Shown here piece by piece: positions 1 to 13,164 of a stretch of DNA of 64,000 nucleotides. A model generated the notes under the pieces. It was not told where the DNA came from. It made no database searches and saw only the letters and a program-made list of their open reading frames with translations. Within the stretch, counting starts at the first letter, position 1; the number at the start of each line of letters is the position of its first letter. Origin of the DNA: Xiphydria camelus (taxonomy: Eukaryota; Arthropoda; Insecta; Hymenoptera; Xiphydriidae); NCBI GenBank assembly GCA_963678675.1, contig OY783194.1, positions 27,630,278 to 27,694,277 of the forward strand. Direction: 5' to 3'. Both the position numbers and the translations under genes were made by a program.

Positions 1-3000
1 CCGCGGAGATTAATGAGAAGAACCTTAACTAGATGAATAATACATTTTTTACACATTTATAATGAGTATATTACGTCCCTATTTCTATAAATCTAAATAT
101 ATATTAGGTAATTGATATCTTTATAAACTATAGAAAGTGATCTATGTAAACTAACGTATAAAAGATACGAAAAAAAAATGCCATTTTTCAAAATTCATCA
201 TAAATTCCCTTCACGGACGAGTTGAAAAAAGGCATCCAGAATTCATCGCTATACATATAATACAATGCTCCATAATCTCATTCTCTTCCTCCATTATCCC
301 ATTTATTATTCATATATCTTTCTTTAGGTATTGTCCGTCGGTACATTGTAAGACAAAAATTGGAATACTCTTATAACCCGTAATAATCAAAACCGCTTCC
401 TAGTTAGCACAAAATATTAAGGCAATATTGGATGAAAAATGTTTATCATAAATTGAATGTTTTTTGCGGTATGGATTAAAATTGCCCGATCAATATCAGA
501 ATAAATTAAAAGTTGCAAGTAAAATTCTCTGAACTTATCACGTGATGTTAAATATATGTATGCAATACAATATTGTACTTTACTGTACCACGGTCCTGTG
601 TCGAATAGGATGTACCAATTAACTATAATTATTATGCAAATTGATATAAATGTAAAAATTCCTCGACGAATGAAGCTTTTTGCATGGCGTAACTGGCCTC
701 TGGAGGGATTATTACTCCATTTTATAACCACGTATCGCACCATATTTTCTGTTGTTTTTATTTTTAAACTACATTTTCCAGTACGCTGCGATAGAGGCAA
801 ATTTGTTTCTTTGTGTCGCTTACATGTTGCTCACTGAAGGCAGTGATCCAGTAGACTGGTCATCAATTTGTCCTTGATTCGTGAGAGAATAATCAGAAAG
901 TGTCAGGGCACTAGACCAAATATTCAAAATTGACAGCAATAACAGATTAGAGTCTAATGAATTTCCAGCGCAAAATTATAAATGGAAAACGAAAATATAA
1001 TCTATTTCATCTAATATATTACATCCCGTTATCGTGATTCGAAAGATTATTCGTCTGGAATGAAAATTGATGACTGTAAATTAAATGTTACTTGCGGAGA
1101 ATAATACTCTATTATATCCACTTTAAAATGTACGACGAATTAGAAGAAAGTGATAAGACATTCGATACTATATTTATTTATCAGTATTCAGAAATCCTAT
1201 TTTCTTCAATAAACGCAAATAAGTAAGAATAATGAAAAATGCTGATGAATAAAAAAAATAGAAATGGTAATTTAAAAAAAAAGGATATCATATCAAATAT
1301 TACAACATTCTACCAATACGACAGTTAGTCTGGAAAGCCTATAGTGTCATAATATTTCAACTGCAACCATTGTAAATAAAGTCCTCAAAATTTAACTTCC
1401 AGCCGGTATAGTAAGTATCGACCCAAGCTGCACATGATGTACACCTGCACCGCATCTCGCCATCCGCACTAATCTGTTTGCAAACAAAACATATGTACCA
1501 GATGTCCTGGAATATATGGTACCTTGCGGTATACCAGGACACCTGGTATTTCAGTATTCATAATCATCCGACTGTCATTATACCAAGCATCAGTTTTATT
1601 CTCTCGATTATGCGTGTGCATAATAAATTATACAACCATGCGAATGACGTACGAACATCTGCATAATCGTGGATGACTATTAAAGAAATATTAAGACTGT
1701 CATAATTGAAATTATCAACATATTTATTACTCGAGTATATACATATTCATATATTTCACTTTATTTTACTTCGATAAATTAACATCTGCCACTTTCTCGG
1801 ATGGCATACATTCGTACATAGGGTAGGTGCCAAATAAAATGGGGCAACCCTTACATGGAAACGGTAGCACGTGTAAAAGTCAGCCCTCGTCCGTGTCAGT
1901 TATGAGATACGCCACTTACTGGTATTACGCATTGACCCGCATCCTCCCATCTTCCTCTACCTACATTGTATGTATACCTACATACATTATGTATAGGGTG
2001 TGGATATAAGCTGGCCATATATATAGGCAAAGTGTGAGTATAAGAGTGAACGCGCGACTGCAACGCAGGAGAGCGCGCGAAAACGTCATCTACTTATTCC
2101 AGACCGGATTTAATAAGATTGTCTCCGTTGGACTTCCTTGTCCGTCAACTGCAGAGGGTATACGATAGGGGTAATTTAGCACGTATAAGCAGGATACTCC
2201 ACCGATATTTCAATTCCTTTCACACGGTGGTATGTCTCTATGCATAACGAGATTATATCCATCTTATATGTAGGAGTAGGTACTTGAGAAATATATGAAA
2301 AGAGATTAGTTGCGTTTCGATAGACAAACTCGAGAAGTTTCTCTATAGGAAAAGCTCTCCATTTCTAAGCGAATTCTAAACATCATAAATGCGGTCGTAT
2401 GATTTTTTCTTTTAGTATCCCTTTTTACTCGAATTTAAAGCAATTGCAAATCAGTTTTAAATGCAACAATCGAGCAAATGGACCAGCTGAATCCAAATTC
2501 GACAGAATCGTTTCATTCAGCTTAACGGCTTAACGGTTCAGTAATTTCAAAATAGTAACCATCAAGCACCTAATAAAACGCAATATTTCATTGCAGCGAC
2601 TAAACCGATAAACTAAATGAATTTACATTCAACCAAAAATCCTCGCATCTGTGCTTTGTAATTTGGAAAATTTTGCGAAGTTAATTGCTCCGGTTATTTC
2701 ATGGCGGTAGCGATAGGATATTCAAAAATGGATTTAAAAATTGAAATTCCTACGCTTTCACGGAGATGGGCCGTGCCTGTTGCGAGAAAGCGAAGCTTCA
2801 TGCCGTTTCGAGCAATTAAAAAGGGCAGTTAAAAACACACTGGCCGACGGGGTTTGGGTTGCGCACTCTCCAATGAGAGTCTGGCGAGCCAAAGCCAGGC
2901 CGGACTTGTTATTACCGAATACATTTCAACGGTGTAACCCACGATCGAACATTTCGGTATTCACGGAATTAGCTGTACCCTTTTCAATGTAGTTATTAAA

Positions 3001-3716
3001 CAATACGCGTCACTTTTGGGAATGAGTATTACGGAGGATGTTTCATTTCAAATACTCCACTGAAATGTGTCCTAAAAAACAGCATTTTCATGAAAAAGAA
3101 TATTTCAAGGAGAGTTATAATAATAATATGATGCGATTGATTTCTTTGTAAATGAAATCATCGACACGCTGCTATGATCGTTTAAATTTTTCACTAATTA
3201 AAGTATCATTCTTATTGCGCGGTATATTATGCTAGTTGACTTTACAGACGAAGCCAAACCGCATACGGAGTAGAAAGGAGAGAGAGAGAGATTTAGAGTC
3301 TCTAAATACCGCAGAAGAGACGACCTCTGGACTCCTAATTTCTCCCTGCGTATACGCTCACGTATGCATACACTGAACACACAGGAATACATGCATAAAC
3401 TCACGATGAGGTGTAAATTCGACTGTGCAACATCCGCGCGGTGCACCTTAACTAAGGGTAATCCTGGGGGTATATTATGATTGCATGCTGGGTTTGTCTG
3501 AAACTTTCGAATACTACAATCCATAAATACGATGTCACGGGCTAGTTTAACAGAGGATGTGCTTAGTTGCGCTATAAAGTCAGCTGTTAGCAATGTGAAA
3601 CGTGAAATAATAAATGTTCAAAGTGTTTTAATTTAATTGACTTTCCAGGGGCCAATATATGATTAAATATTATAATTGTTTTTCCACGATCTTCTATAGA
3701 ATTTGTAGATTATTTA
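1..3716. other. Unassigned AT-rich DNA
   Basis: No gene is recognised. Open frames here are short and show no domain or codon bias that I can support. The one small structure is an imperfect hairpin at 1497-1547, with 14-nt arms around ACCAGATGTCCTGG and its complement. A short (GA)n run lies near 3278-3290. The longest minus-strand frame (3198-3593) has no recognisable motif and is left out as a gene. Confidence 0.5.
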
Positions 3717-3899
3717 TACAGTGTGTCCGTGAGAATTCCCGTTGGATATACAGGTCGCCTGCTGTCAGGCGCAATTGCACGCCAATCCCGCCGGTCGAGG
3801 GACAAAGCGAGCCACTCAAGGACTGTCGTGATCAGCTGACAGTTGCGCCCCGCGAGCAGGCAACCCGTATATCCGTTTATTTCCATAGACATACTGTAC
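3717..3899. mobile_element. Foldback MITE with TACAGTGTGTCC-like ends
   Basis: The two ends are imperfect inverted repeats of about 60 bp. The left end starts TACAGTGTGTCCGTGAG and the right end is the complement of TACAGTATGTCTATGG. Inner arm sequence (GGATATAC followed by GCCTGCT) also recurs inverted. There is no coding capacity, as expected for a non-autonomous element that relies on a transposase elsewhere. The superfamily cannot be assigned from this sequence. Confidence 0.6.
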
Positions 3900-5850
3900 G
3901 TAAGATGTAAAGCATTATTCAATCGGAAGAAGGTGTGATGACTGTAATATTCTCGTAAGAAACCGCAATAAAGGCTCTTTTGTCGAGGTATTGCAAATTA
4001 GTAATAACGATGGGGCACGTAGAGAAACGCGTAATGCGTATTCAATGAGCTATTGAAGAGCTGCATCTCTAGTCACAAAGTACTAAATATATGGTGCTTG
4101 CACCACAACAATGCAACGCAACAAAAAGCGAATCAAACTACAGACTTTTTAACTACCTAGAGCATTCAGGCTGTAGACCGTCCTCGTTTCCAGAAGATCT
4201 TGTTCCTCTACACCACTTTTGTATATTTCTGTACGCCAGGAATAAAATAAAAGACTGCAAAGTCTCTCGACCATCGAGGGTATTATTACTGGCGCGCGAG
4301 CAAGCGCGCGCTTCGACATCAGAGAAAAACTGGAAGAGAAATGGATTTGCGTATGGTTCGGTCGAACAATATGTACAACCCGGTAAGAAATTGTATTTGT
4401 TGTGCAATATTAGCAGCCAGAGCTTAATAGTAGTATCGCAGTGCTTGGTACGTCATTCGGTTTTCACACAAATTTTTGTTATTGCAGTTTCGAAAATTTG
4501 GAATAAAATTATTTACCTAATATTTCTTCATTTTTCATTTACATTCTTATTTAAGCTGGAAAACGACATTTAGAAATGCATTTACGTCATCGTGTTGTAA
4601 GCCTATCTCTCTCGCACTCGTTGCTCGGCATAAGTGCGTCTCTCTTGCGTTTCGGTGAGGTCACAATCTCGTAGACAAAAAAGCGCTCATAACTTTGCGA
4701 ATAATTATTTTTTAGGACACTTTCTTTTTCGCATGACATAAAATATCTATACAGATTATATATAAGTTGAATTAAAAAACATGAATATTTTTTATGGGAA
4801 AAGCGAATTGTTAAATCTCAGCTACGTAAACGGCGCTAATGTGTAATGGACTCGTAATTGTTTCGTTGCATTTCGAAGAAGCTGTATTTAATTCCATGGC
4901 AGGTGCTTCGGATGGTTGCATAGAGAGCATGAAAAGTAGGATGCAATTACAGCAGGTACCGGTTATTTCTTTATGGCGTTGCATTTCTTTTCTGTTTTAG
5001 ATTTAACGACTTCATAAACTTTGCAGAAAGCACTTTTTACCACAGCGTCCATCACTTTTACGGTAAAAGGTCCAATAATGTTCGGACCAGAGCGATCGAT
5101 ACAGTAACTGCACTGAGCTCAATTTGGTGCATCCTGTCGAACGTCAATATGCACTCTCCAGCATTTTTAACTGTAGTTTCTCAAAGAGAATTGCAAAATA
5201 CTCGCCAAATTATTATCTAATGTGTATCTACATTTATCCATTATAATATTTCTATTTAAAAACTGTACAAAGTAATTTAACATGCACAAAGAAATCCATA
5301 CAGTAATTTTTTCCATAGTGAGAACTAAAAAAAGTCCACGTCGCGTTTTCAGGAAATTTATTCAGTTGCTCAATAACATTTATTGAATAATAGTAAAATG
5401 CCCTGAATAATGGTAAAGTTGACCGGCTGATCAATAAATTTCACCAAAATGCACCACGCGTGCATGTTTTTAGCTGCTGGTTGCGACAAAAGGTAGGTAC
5501 CTACTCGAATTGAACACCGCTAGAAGATTAACCAATATCGATGCAAAATGTTATAAAAAAAAAGAAAAAAGCTGTAAATATGACAACTATTTTGGTCACC
5601 ACTATTCGAGTTTAGTGACACTGGTCAACAAAATAATGTGAAAAGAACATTTGGAATTAGGCCTTCAAGATTTATATAATGCATCCAGTTTCGTTTCCGA
5701 CGATGAAAGAAGATCTCATTTTGTAGACCAGTATAATCAGCACTAGTTTATTTTTATTAACATGACCATTTTCAGTTAACGAAACTTAAAAATAATTGTG
5801 ACAACTATAACGAACTAGTGCTTATTGTCAAATACGAATAGTTGTAGCCA
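3900..5850. other. Unassigned DNA, no gene seen
   Basis: AT-rich sequence with only short open frames. The 160-codon frame at 4091-4573 has no recognisable domain, no splice context and amino-acid content typical of random AT-rich DNA. I see no repeats of note. Confidence 0.45.
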
Positions 5851-6243
5851 CACGGAGAAAAAGGATTAGTAAAAAATCGTGGAGATTTTTTTAAGTGTTT
5901 TTTCCAGTAACGGCTCCTCGAAGTGAAATATTGATTTTTTAAGACGCAGCGCACTTTTTACAGTTCACAACAGTATAAACATCAGTTTACCTGACACATA
6001 CATATCTGTACCCCAGGATAAAAGTGTATTAAGTCCAATTTGTAATAATTGGACTTAATACACTTTTATCCTGGGGTACAGATATTAACTGGAGATTGTG
6101 GTCCATTTTATCGCATAAACTGATATTTATACTGTTACGGACTGTAAAACGTACGCCGTGTCTGTTAAAAAATGCAATGTCTCGCCTCGAGGAGCACTGT
6201 TACCGGGTTACGCTGTAAAGATTACTAATCCTTTCTCTCCGTG
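5851..6243. mobile_element. Foldback MITE with a perfect 39-bp core hairpin
   Basis: Outer ends are inverted (CACGGAGAAAAAGGATTAG at the left, its near complement at the right). Interior blocks such as ACAGTATAAAC and CTCCTCGA also recur inverted, with divergence. At the centre, 6002-6040 and 6047-6085 are perfect complements (39 bp) around a six-base loop, TGTAAT. The outer arms have drifted while the core has not. There is no coding capacity. Confidence 0.75.
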
Positions 6244-7471
6244 CAAAGTAGCTGCCCAAAAAGCTGCTTCTTTTCTTACCGCGGATACGCATTAAAAAAA
6301 AATCCGCCAAACTCCCCAAAGACTCGAATCAAATCACGGGGCAGCGTATTGCGCTCCATTTATCGAACTCCCATAAAGAATTCTATTCTGACCAATGCCC
6401 TCGCCGACTCTAATAAAAAGAACCAACGGCAACGAAATCCCCGGGGGACTCCATCGACGCAGCGAATCGTACATACGTTCAGGCGCAGCGACTGGTAGCA
6501 TCGTCCGATATCGTCATCGAGGGACGCGCGTATCGCCGTTACAGATAGACGCCAATACACGACTTTATGGTCGAGTTTACGGGAATAAATCAGCGTTCCT
6601 CCAAGATACATATAACCGTTCGGCATTTCCCAACGCCTCCGTAAATTCAAGACGCGCCTTTGCACAGTAGTTCCGCCGTGCCATGGCGAAATTCTGCTTG
6701 AAGGAGCGTAAAAAGAAACAATCCACGGCTATCGGTATTGCGGCGTAGTCCAAATGTCGTAGAATCGGACGAAGATGTCACGTTCGTACAAATGTTATTA
6801 ATATAATACCGTTTCTGTAGGTGACACGAGACGTGAGAACTCATACCCTTACCTCGAGTTCTACCGGTGACGTTTGCGGTTCGAAGGCGGGTGCCGCGCG
6901 CCACCATCAGAGGCCGAAATTGAGGAACGGAGTTTCCAATGCGAGGATAAGCATCCGTTTTCGCATAGAAGGCGCGAAGTCACCCGTAATAATTCAGAGT
7001 GTCGAGTTACACGCTTCACTTCCACCCCACAATTTGTTGGATGGCGTTTCCACGGGTAAATTGCACCGTCACTTTGCGCCCTGCACGTTGCGTGGCACTA
7101 GTACACGCCTTCCGCCGCGGTATAACGCGACGCGGCACTCTTCACTTGATTTCCGTGGTTAAATCGAGAAAAAGTACCGGCCGTGTATAAATCAGCGTCC
7201 CCCGACGACATTTTTCGAACGAAAATTGAACTGGTGTGAGCCTTCACGTGAACCTCACACCCGAGTTTCTTCATTACCCTAGCTCGCTGGGCTGGATTAA
7301 GGATCGCTGCACACGCTGGGCACCTCTTGCCTCTCGCGGGAAAATCTCTAGTTATACGTGCACGGGGATGAGTCGCGTAACAACGATCGCGCGAGTATTT
7401 CCGAGTATTTTAGACATTTTCTACCGAATATTTCGAAGGCAAGGTGAATTTACGATACGCGTTCCCGAGTG
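6244..7471. other. CpG-rich stretch with overlapping spurious frames
   Basis: Many overlapping open frames occur on both strands because the sequence is CpG-rich and poor in stop codons. None shows a recognisable domain, and no convincing set of splice sites joins them. The stretch could hold a promoter or untranslated exon of a host gene, but nothing in it proves this. Confidence 0.35.
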
Positions 7472-7731
7472 CACTCAGGCAAAGGGTCTAGTTGAATACG
7501 AACCTATATATAATAGACAAATTTATTTGAGATGAATGGGAATTTATTCACATCGAGCAAAAGTCTACTTGAATTAGACAAATGTTCTACTAGATTCGTA
7601 CTCGATTAAGAAGATGTGTAAAACATTTGTTTCATTCAAATAGACTCTTATTCGATGTGAATAAATTTCTATTTATCTCAAATAAATTTTCCATTAGGTT
7701 CGTATTCAACTAGACCTTTTTTCTCGGTGTG
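7472..7731. mobile_element. Foldback MITE with GTCTAGTTGAATACGAACC arms
   Basis: Arms of about 105 bp are inverted about a centre near 7600. GTCTAGTTGAATACGAACC in the left arm is mirrored near 7697-7716, and AAATTTATTTGAGAT near 7519 is mirrored near 7675. The right terminus reads, as its complement, CACACCGAGAAAAAAGG, similar to the ends of the 5851-6243 element. There is no coding capacity. Confidence 0.65.
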
Positions 7732-10675
7732 GTTTGTTTTGTGTCGGTCGTGTTAACGATTGAAAGGGCAATATATCCGTTTCTCTTTTGGTTTTTAATA
7801 TTATTTTATTCTTTTTATTTCAAACAACGCGCGTATAGACAGCTCGAGCACCTGAAATTCATCGAATTCCTTTTATTACTTTATGTGATTCCTTATCTTT
7901 TCAGATTTTTGTAATTATTGCAACATTTATTAAATAACGATGAGAAACGTCCCTTTTCAATCAGTCGGAAAGATCTGAACTTTCCCGATTGGCTGAAACA
8001 GCCCCTGAACTTGGTAGTTGACCGGAAACTGTTTAACGAGCGAGAAACAAAAATAAGACGTCGACTGCACACACGGCGGTTGGTTTACAACTTCTGACCC
8101 GCGCTTCGTGTTCATATGTGGGGATCGCTCGGGTTACCCGCGTAGCGGTTGCGACGTGTCGGACTAGCCATAACAGCTAGAACCGTGAACTCGAAACTTT
8201 CCCGCACTCGCGTCGGTCAGACATTTTCCGGGATTTATGAGCGGATTAACTAAAAAAAAAATACTTAAAAACAAAATGCTATGTTCTAAACGAAACGTGA
8301 CCTAGATTACTTATAGCGAATGTCAATAATTCAAGTTTATAGTGAGGCGCTAATGAAGTTGCGATTGAATTATGTCAGGTTTAAAAAAAAATGTATATTT
8401 ATCTTAATTGTCCAGAAAGTACTACTCTCAAACATTTTATTTCATACCACTCATTGGACGGAGCTCTGCTACATCTAATAGAAAATGTCAACGATTTTAT
8501 GTGTTGAAGAAAACTATTTTTCCCCCATAAACTCGACGATATTTTAATCTTGCCCTGAGATTTCCTCGATATATCTACAATTTTTGGAATCCACGTAAAA
8601 GAATATATCAAATAGCGTGGTCGACAGTCCAATTCCAAAGATTTCCATAAAAGTATTTGGCGTGAACAAAATTAAAGTTTTTTTTTCACTCGTTAGAACG
8701 AACGAAAGTTTCAACAGATTTAATTTGTCCTGCGGATAAATACATCCCCGGATTAATGATTCTCACGATTTTAAAACAATCAACCTTGTATAACAATCTA
8801 AGTAAGTATCCCCCAAGTGACTAAAAGAAATCTGCAAAACGTTCGCAAAACGTCACTCGCGAAGCTTCATAACGACGTCCTTCATATCGCGGAAACGCGG
8901 ATACGTTTGAATAAGCGAACCACCTTTTTCTCCCCCCTATCATTCCCCTCACGACCACTCTTTTTTCACCCCTAATAAATCGGGGATCGAGCGATCGAAG
9001 GTTCCGCGAGCGTTCGACCGGGTAATTAATCTCCGATACCTTCGGGAAATGCACACACGCGTACGATGAATACGCCAGGCGGACGCCACGCTGAAGCTGT
9101 ACCAACGAAGACACGCACGAACGGCTCTATTCATTGCGTGGCAGAAAATGATGGCGGATTGGACGTAACACGTTACATACATACATACGTGTATACGTAG
9201 CAGGGCAGTTGGGTTGCCTTTACCAACCGCAACTTCCGTCAATTTCCCGTTAGGCAGCGCCATTATGTAGAGTTCGGTTATCAGTTTACGTGCGTACCTA
9301 CATTATTAGCTGAACCGACAGCTCTCCTCGGTTCATCTCATACGAGTAGCACGGCTTAGAACCTGTATCCCTATATCGACAGTTCCGATGGTCTCGAATT
9401 ACGCGTCAACATACATATGTAGAGAGTAATTTCGTCTAAGACGTTTCGAATGGCGGAACCCAATTAAACGCGGGCGCGACTGAAGAGCGCAAGCGAATCT
9501 TATTGCCTCGCGACAGAAGCTGAATCGAATTAGACCTTTACGGAGAAACAATGGGACTCGCTTGCTCGTATCGTTCAACTGCACTGGTAGGTATTCCGTT
9601 ACATTCCGTCATTCAAAGTGGGTCGAGTGGAATGCAGTAGCGCACACATGAAGAAATTATTTAAATTTTACTGTGTTTTGTATTTGTATTTTGGTAATTA
9701 CCGGGTGCTCAGTTCTCTGGACCATTGTGCCCGAATTTTACTGTGTTACACACTAATGAAAGTACATATGTACGTACATGACGAATTATATATCCCGAAA
9801 CAGTGAATGCCGCCTTTGGAGATCTAAAATTATAGAGCGTACGACTGGGATACCGGGAAACAATGAAGAGGGTGACTTAAATATCGAATATTACTGATTT
9901 AAAGGTATGGAAATTTTAGATTTATACTTCTCCTGAAGGAACGAATGATCGTTGCTCAACAAAATCAATGCTGCGTCAGCTGGATAAAGTAGTTTGCAAC
10001 CTGATCTAACTGTTGTAATAATTTTCTTAATGGCTGATTTTGAATTTCTCTTATTTGAAAAATATGGGAGTAGCATGATAAAATATTGGCTTGTTATAGA
10101 CAGAAAAATATATGATGTACATAAGCCATATGTTCAATTTTGACAAGCCCTGACAAAGAACGTGCCAAAAAAGTAAAAGTGTTACGAAATGTAATATGAT
10201 TTTGGCAGCCCTTCTCTATCTATGTATATATACATATGTATTTGCATAAGCTTTATTTCTTGAGCTTTATTAAATTCTAAATAAAAATGTAAAATAAAAT
10301 TGATAAAAATGAATGAATAAATTTCTGACGTGTGGATGAAATGAACGAATTGCTTCGATTTAGCGGTGCATAAAAATCACGCGAGTAAGAACAGTTGCTT
10401 CTCCTTTTGTACTAATATTATATTCTTAGATTTATCATGACGAATCCATCCTTTCGATAAAATACAGCAGTGGTAAAACACCCTGTAAACGTCAGATTGA
10501 AATATGAGCTGGCGAGAGGAGAGCAAGACTGAATAAACCCGCGAGGTAGATCGTTTACTTTATACACACGTATTTGCATTCCCCAGACCGGCCGCCGTCT
10601 AATATATTCATTTATTTATTCTCCGCCGGAATAAAGCACCATTTTATGGACTCTAACTGCTGGTTTAATATTAGT
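7732..10675. other. Unassigned DNA, no gene seen
   Basis: Mixed AT-rich and CpG-rich sequence. Open frames at 8399-8638, 8821-9263 and 9618-9806 carry no recognisable domain or splice context. No repeat with clear boundaries was found. Confidence 0.4.
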
Positions 10676-11343
10676 AAGAGACGCGGTAGTGTCTCGCGGC
10701 ATGTTCATTCAAGTCGTCAGAACGACGCCGCCAGCGCTGTCGCCGCGAGCACCCGTGTATCTTTACAGGAAAAATGTCTGCCCCCTTCACCCCTCAATTT
10801 TAACATCGAATTTTCTCAATAAATATACGGTTATAACCAAAACTATGCTTAGTTACGCCATATAAATCGACTATTCTCTATCGATAGAGACCAGAGTAAA
10901 TGTTGTAAGTTACATATTAACAGATATTTTTCCATAGCAACGCGAAGCCACGCCCCTTGCGCCTCGAAAGTCGAGAATTCGATTTCTCGGGCGATATATA
11001 TATATGTCAAAATCTCACAAAAATTCCGCCTGTCTTCGGCGACATTCGGCCATGGTCGGAAATGTGTACACAGATGCGGCCACACGCATACGCCATCAAA
11101 AATGTATATGAGAGTGTGTGAGAGAATATATTCCTTGAATGTTTAGTTGTTTTTCAAAATTAATAAAATATTTCCATTCGCGAAACGATTTCCCTCGCAT
11201 TTTTTCGATCCTCGGACGCGCTTGTTAATAAAAAGTAAAAATTCAGTGTAATCGGAGTAGTGAATCTCACTAGTGGTGAATGTGACAGACGCTCTGACAG
11301 CTAGCTATTATCAAATCGTTTGGACTTTTTTTTTAATAATCAA
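10676..11343 (-). repeat. Dispersed 660-bp repeat, copy 1, hairpin-ended
   Basis: This block matches 23567-24225 closely over about 660 bp. The terminus at about 10676 is a small perfect hairpin (GAGAC-C/T stem around GGTA), followed by GCGGCATGTTCATTCA and then a CpG-rich tract. The strand is given so that the hairpin is the 3' end, as in Helitron-type elements, which is an assumption. No reading frame spans it. Similarity to copy 2 stops abruptly near 11343. Confidence 0.7.
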
Positions 11344-11704
11344 TGTTTTTTAAACAGAAATATTATCGATCTATTTTTCGGGTTAATCTAAAAATGGTGC
11401 ATGGCTATTATAGACTACAATCTTATTGTTATTATAACCACCTAACAAACGTTATTTCGACTGTATTCACGGTCTACTTAATTAACTAGGAAAATTCAAC
11501 CTTGCGATTATGGTTGATTTTACCATCCACTTTTCTCTCGGTATACACATAACGAAGGGTGGACCACGCTTAAATACGCGGAGAGCCATTATTAAGGTAC
11601 ATTTTCAGCTTCCAGCAGAGTCTAACGCCCTCTGTGAAATGAGGTAGCGGGTCATCGAGAGGAAAATATTCTAATTATCGTTATATTATCATCAGCTTTT
11701 ATAC

Positions 11705-12090
11705 ACTGAAAAAAAAAAGAATAGAAATTATTCTGTTAGAAGGATAATCTGAGTACGAAAGGTAAAATAGATCAAAAATTATCCTATGAAGTATAAAAAT
11801 TAATTTAAGGAAGGTTAAATTTTAAAAGCTGGAAGGATAATTTTTGATCTAATTTAAAAATTCGACTCAAAGCGGACGTATTTTTATCCCATGGAAGGAT
11901 AAAAATTATCCCACGGAAGGATAAAAATTATCCCACAGAAGGATAAAAATTATTCCATGTTGGAGAAATATACCAGATGTCCCTGAATGAAAAATTCGAC
12001 TCAAAGCGGACGTATTTTTATCCTACGGAAGGATAAAATTTACCCCACGGAAGGATAAAAATTATCCGATGTTGGAGAAATATACCAGAA
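11705..12090. repeat. Minisatellite region built on GGAAGGATAAAAATT
   Basis: Three consecutive units of 22 bp (ATCCCA-C/T-GGAAGGATAAAAATT) lie at 11877-11955. A second, shorter block lies near 12019-12068. A longer segment beginning TTCGACTCAAAGCGG occurs at 11861 and again at 11995, a direct duplication of period about 134 bp that ends each time in TTGGAGAAATATACCAG. GGAAGGATAA also recurs singly in both orientations nearby, and again at 13165-13300. It is non-coding. Confidence 0.75.
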
Positions 12091-12566
12091 CCGGCCAGTT
12101 GCAGGTACATTGAAATTTACCTTCGGCCGGGCTTGGTCGGTTTCGGTCAGTCAATCTATATATTAGGTATATTTCGGAAAATCTAGGCCGCTAATGGGCT
12201 CGCAGCTTTGTACCTTTCTCAGAAAGGTTAATTAACGGACGGATCGAAATAAGCCATCTAGGTCTCTCCGTTTTCGAGTCTCTCCGTTGCCAATCAGATG
12301 ATTCGAAAAATTGGCGGAGTTTAGCATAGCATTTTTTAATGGAATGACTAGCGTTCGTAAACGATGCAACATTATATTAACCGTAACAGGCCCAAGAAGG
12401 GAGATGTTGCTCCTCGGCTAGAAAGGCCGATTCCAGAAGTCCCGTTTGCCCTCGCTACCTGCGGTACGTCCCGGTCAGGAAGGCGCACGATGCGACAGTT
12501 GGATTCCAGACTTCTAGCAAGACAGTCGCTAACAACGCTACACCTGAAGGCATCACGGTTGATAAG

Positions 12567-12849
12567 TCCACAGTATTATTTTTAGTAGTTGAATAAATTT
12601 ACGTATGTAAAAATTGTGCCTGATTAACTAGTAATAATTAAGTGTTTGATTAATTAATCTCATTTCTGTGAATCTATTTATGTATTACAATCAATATTGT
12701 ATTCAACTTATTTTATAATATTAATTGTAATAGGTACGTAAATAGATTCACAGAAATTATCAATTAATCAAACGCTTAATTATTACTAGTTCATCAGCCA
12801 CAATCTCTTTAAATACGTAAATTTATTCAACTACTAAAAATACTGTGGA
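12567..12849. mobile_element. Foldback element with ~130-bp arms
   Basis: The left arm starts TCCACAGTATT at 12567 and the right arm ends with its complement at 12849. Shared inverted blocks include TTTAGTAGTTGAATAAATTT, AACTAGTAATAATTAAG and CTGTGAATCTATTTA. The arms differ at several bases and by small indels, so this is an older insertion than the one at 27580-28304. There is no coding capacity. Confidence 0.75.
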
Positions 12850-12977
12850 TTGGATATTAATCAATTTATTTTGTCATTTTTTAAAAGTAAATAAAGACTG
12901 GAAACCCCACTAAGCACTTTTTCTAAAGACCAGTCATTCTGCCTGGTTTTGGTACAAACAAGTATTTTTAAATGGCT

Positions 12978-13053
12978 GATTGCGACAAGGTTCTATCTTG
13001 CAAGCAAATCTTACAGCAAGCATAATTCTCGGTACGATTTCTACCTGGGTCAG
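12978..13053. mobile_element. Fragment: right end of the CCCAGGTAGAAATC family
   Basis: The segment ends in GGTACGATTTCTACCTGGG, preceded by a CAAGGTTCTATCTTGC-like stretch. The same arrangement forms the right end of the element at 58814-61631. Only this end is present, so it is a truncated or solo copy. Confidence 0.6.
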
Positions 13054-13111
13054 TAAAAGGAGATAGTTTGATTTTTGTGTTTTTTTTTGTTACGCGAAAC
13101 GATTGGGTAAA

Positions 13112-13158
13112 TAATAATAATAATAACAGTAATAATAACAATAATAATAATAATAATT
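13112..13158. repeat. (AAT)n microsatellite
   Basis: Interrupted AAT/ATA trinucleotide repeat with single-base interruptions (AACAGT, AACAAT). Confidence 0.85.
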
Positions 13159-13164
13159 TATACT

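Noticed and set aside
3198..3593. 131-codon minus-strand frame
   Set aside because: No recognisable motif, no splice or poly(A) context, and composition like random sequence.
6241..7190. Cluster of overlapping frames on both strands
   Set aside because: A CpG-rich, stop-poor stretch. The frames contradict one another and none has a domain.
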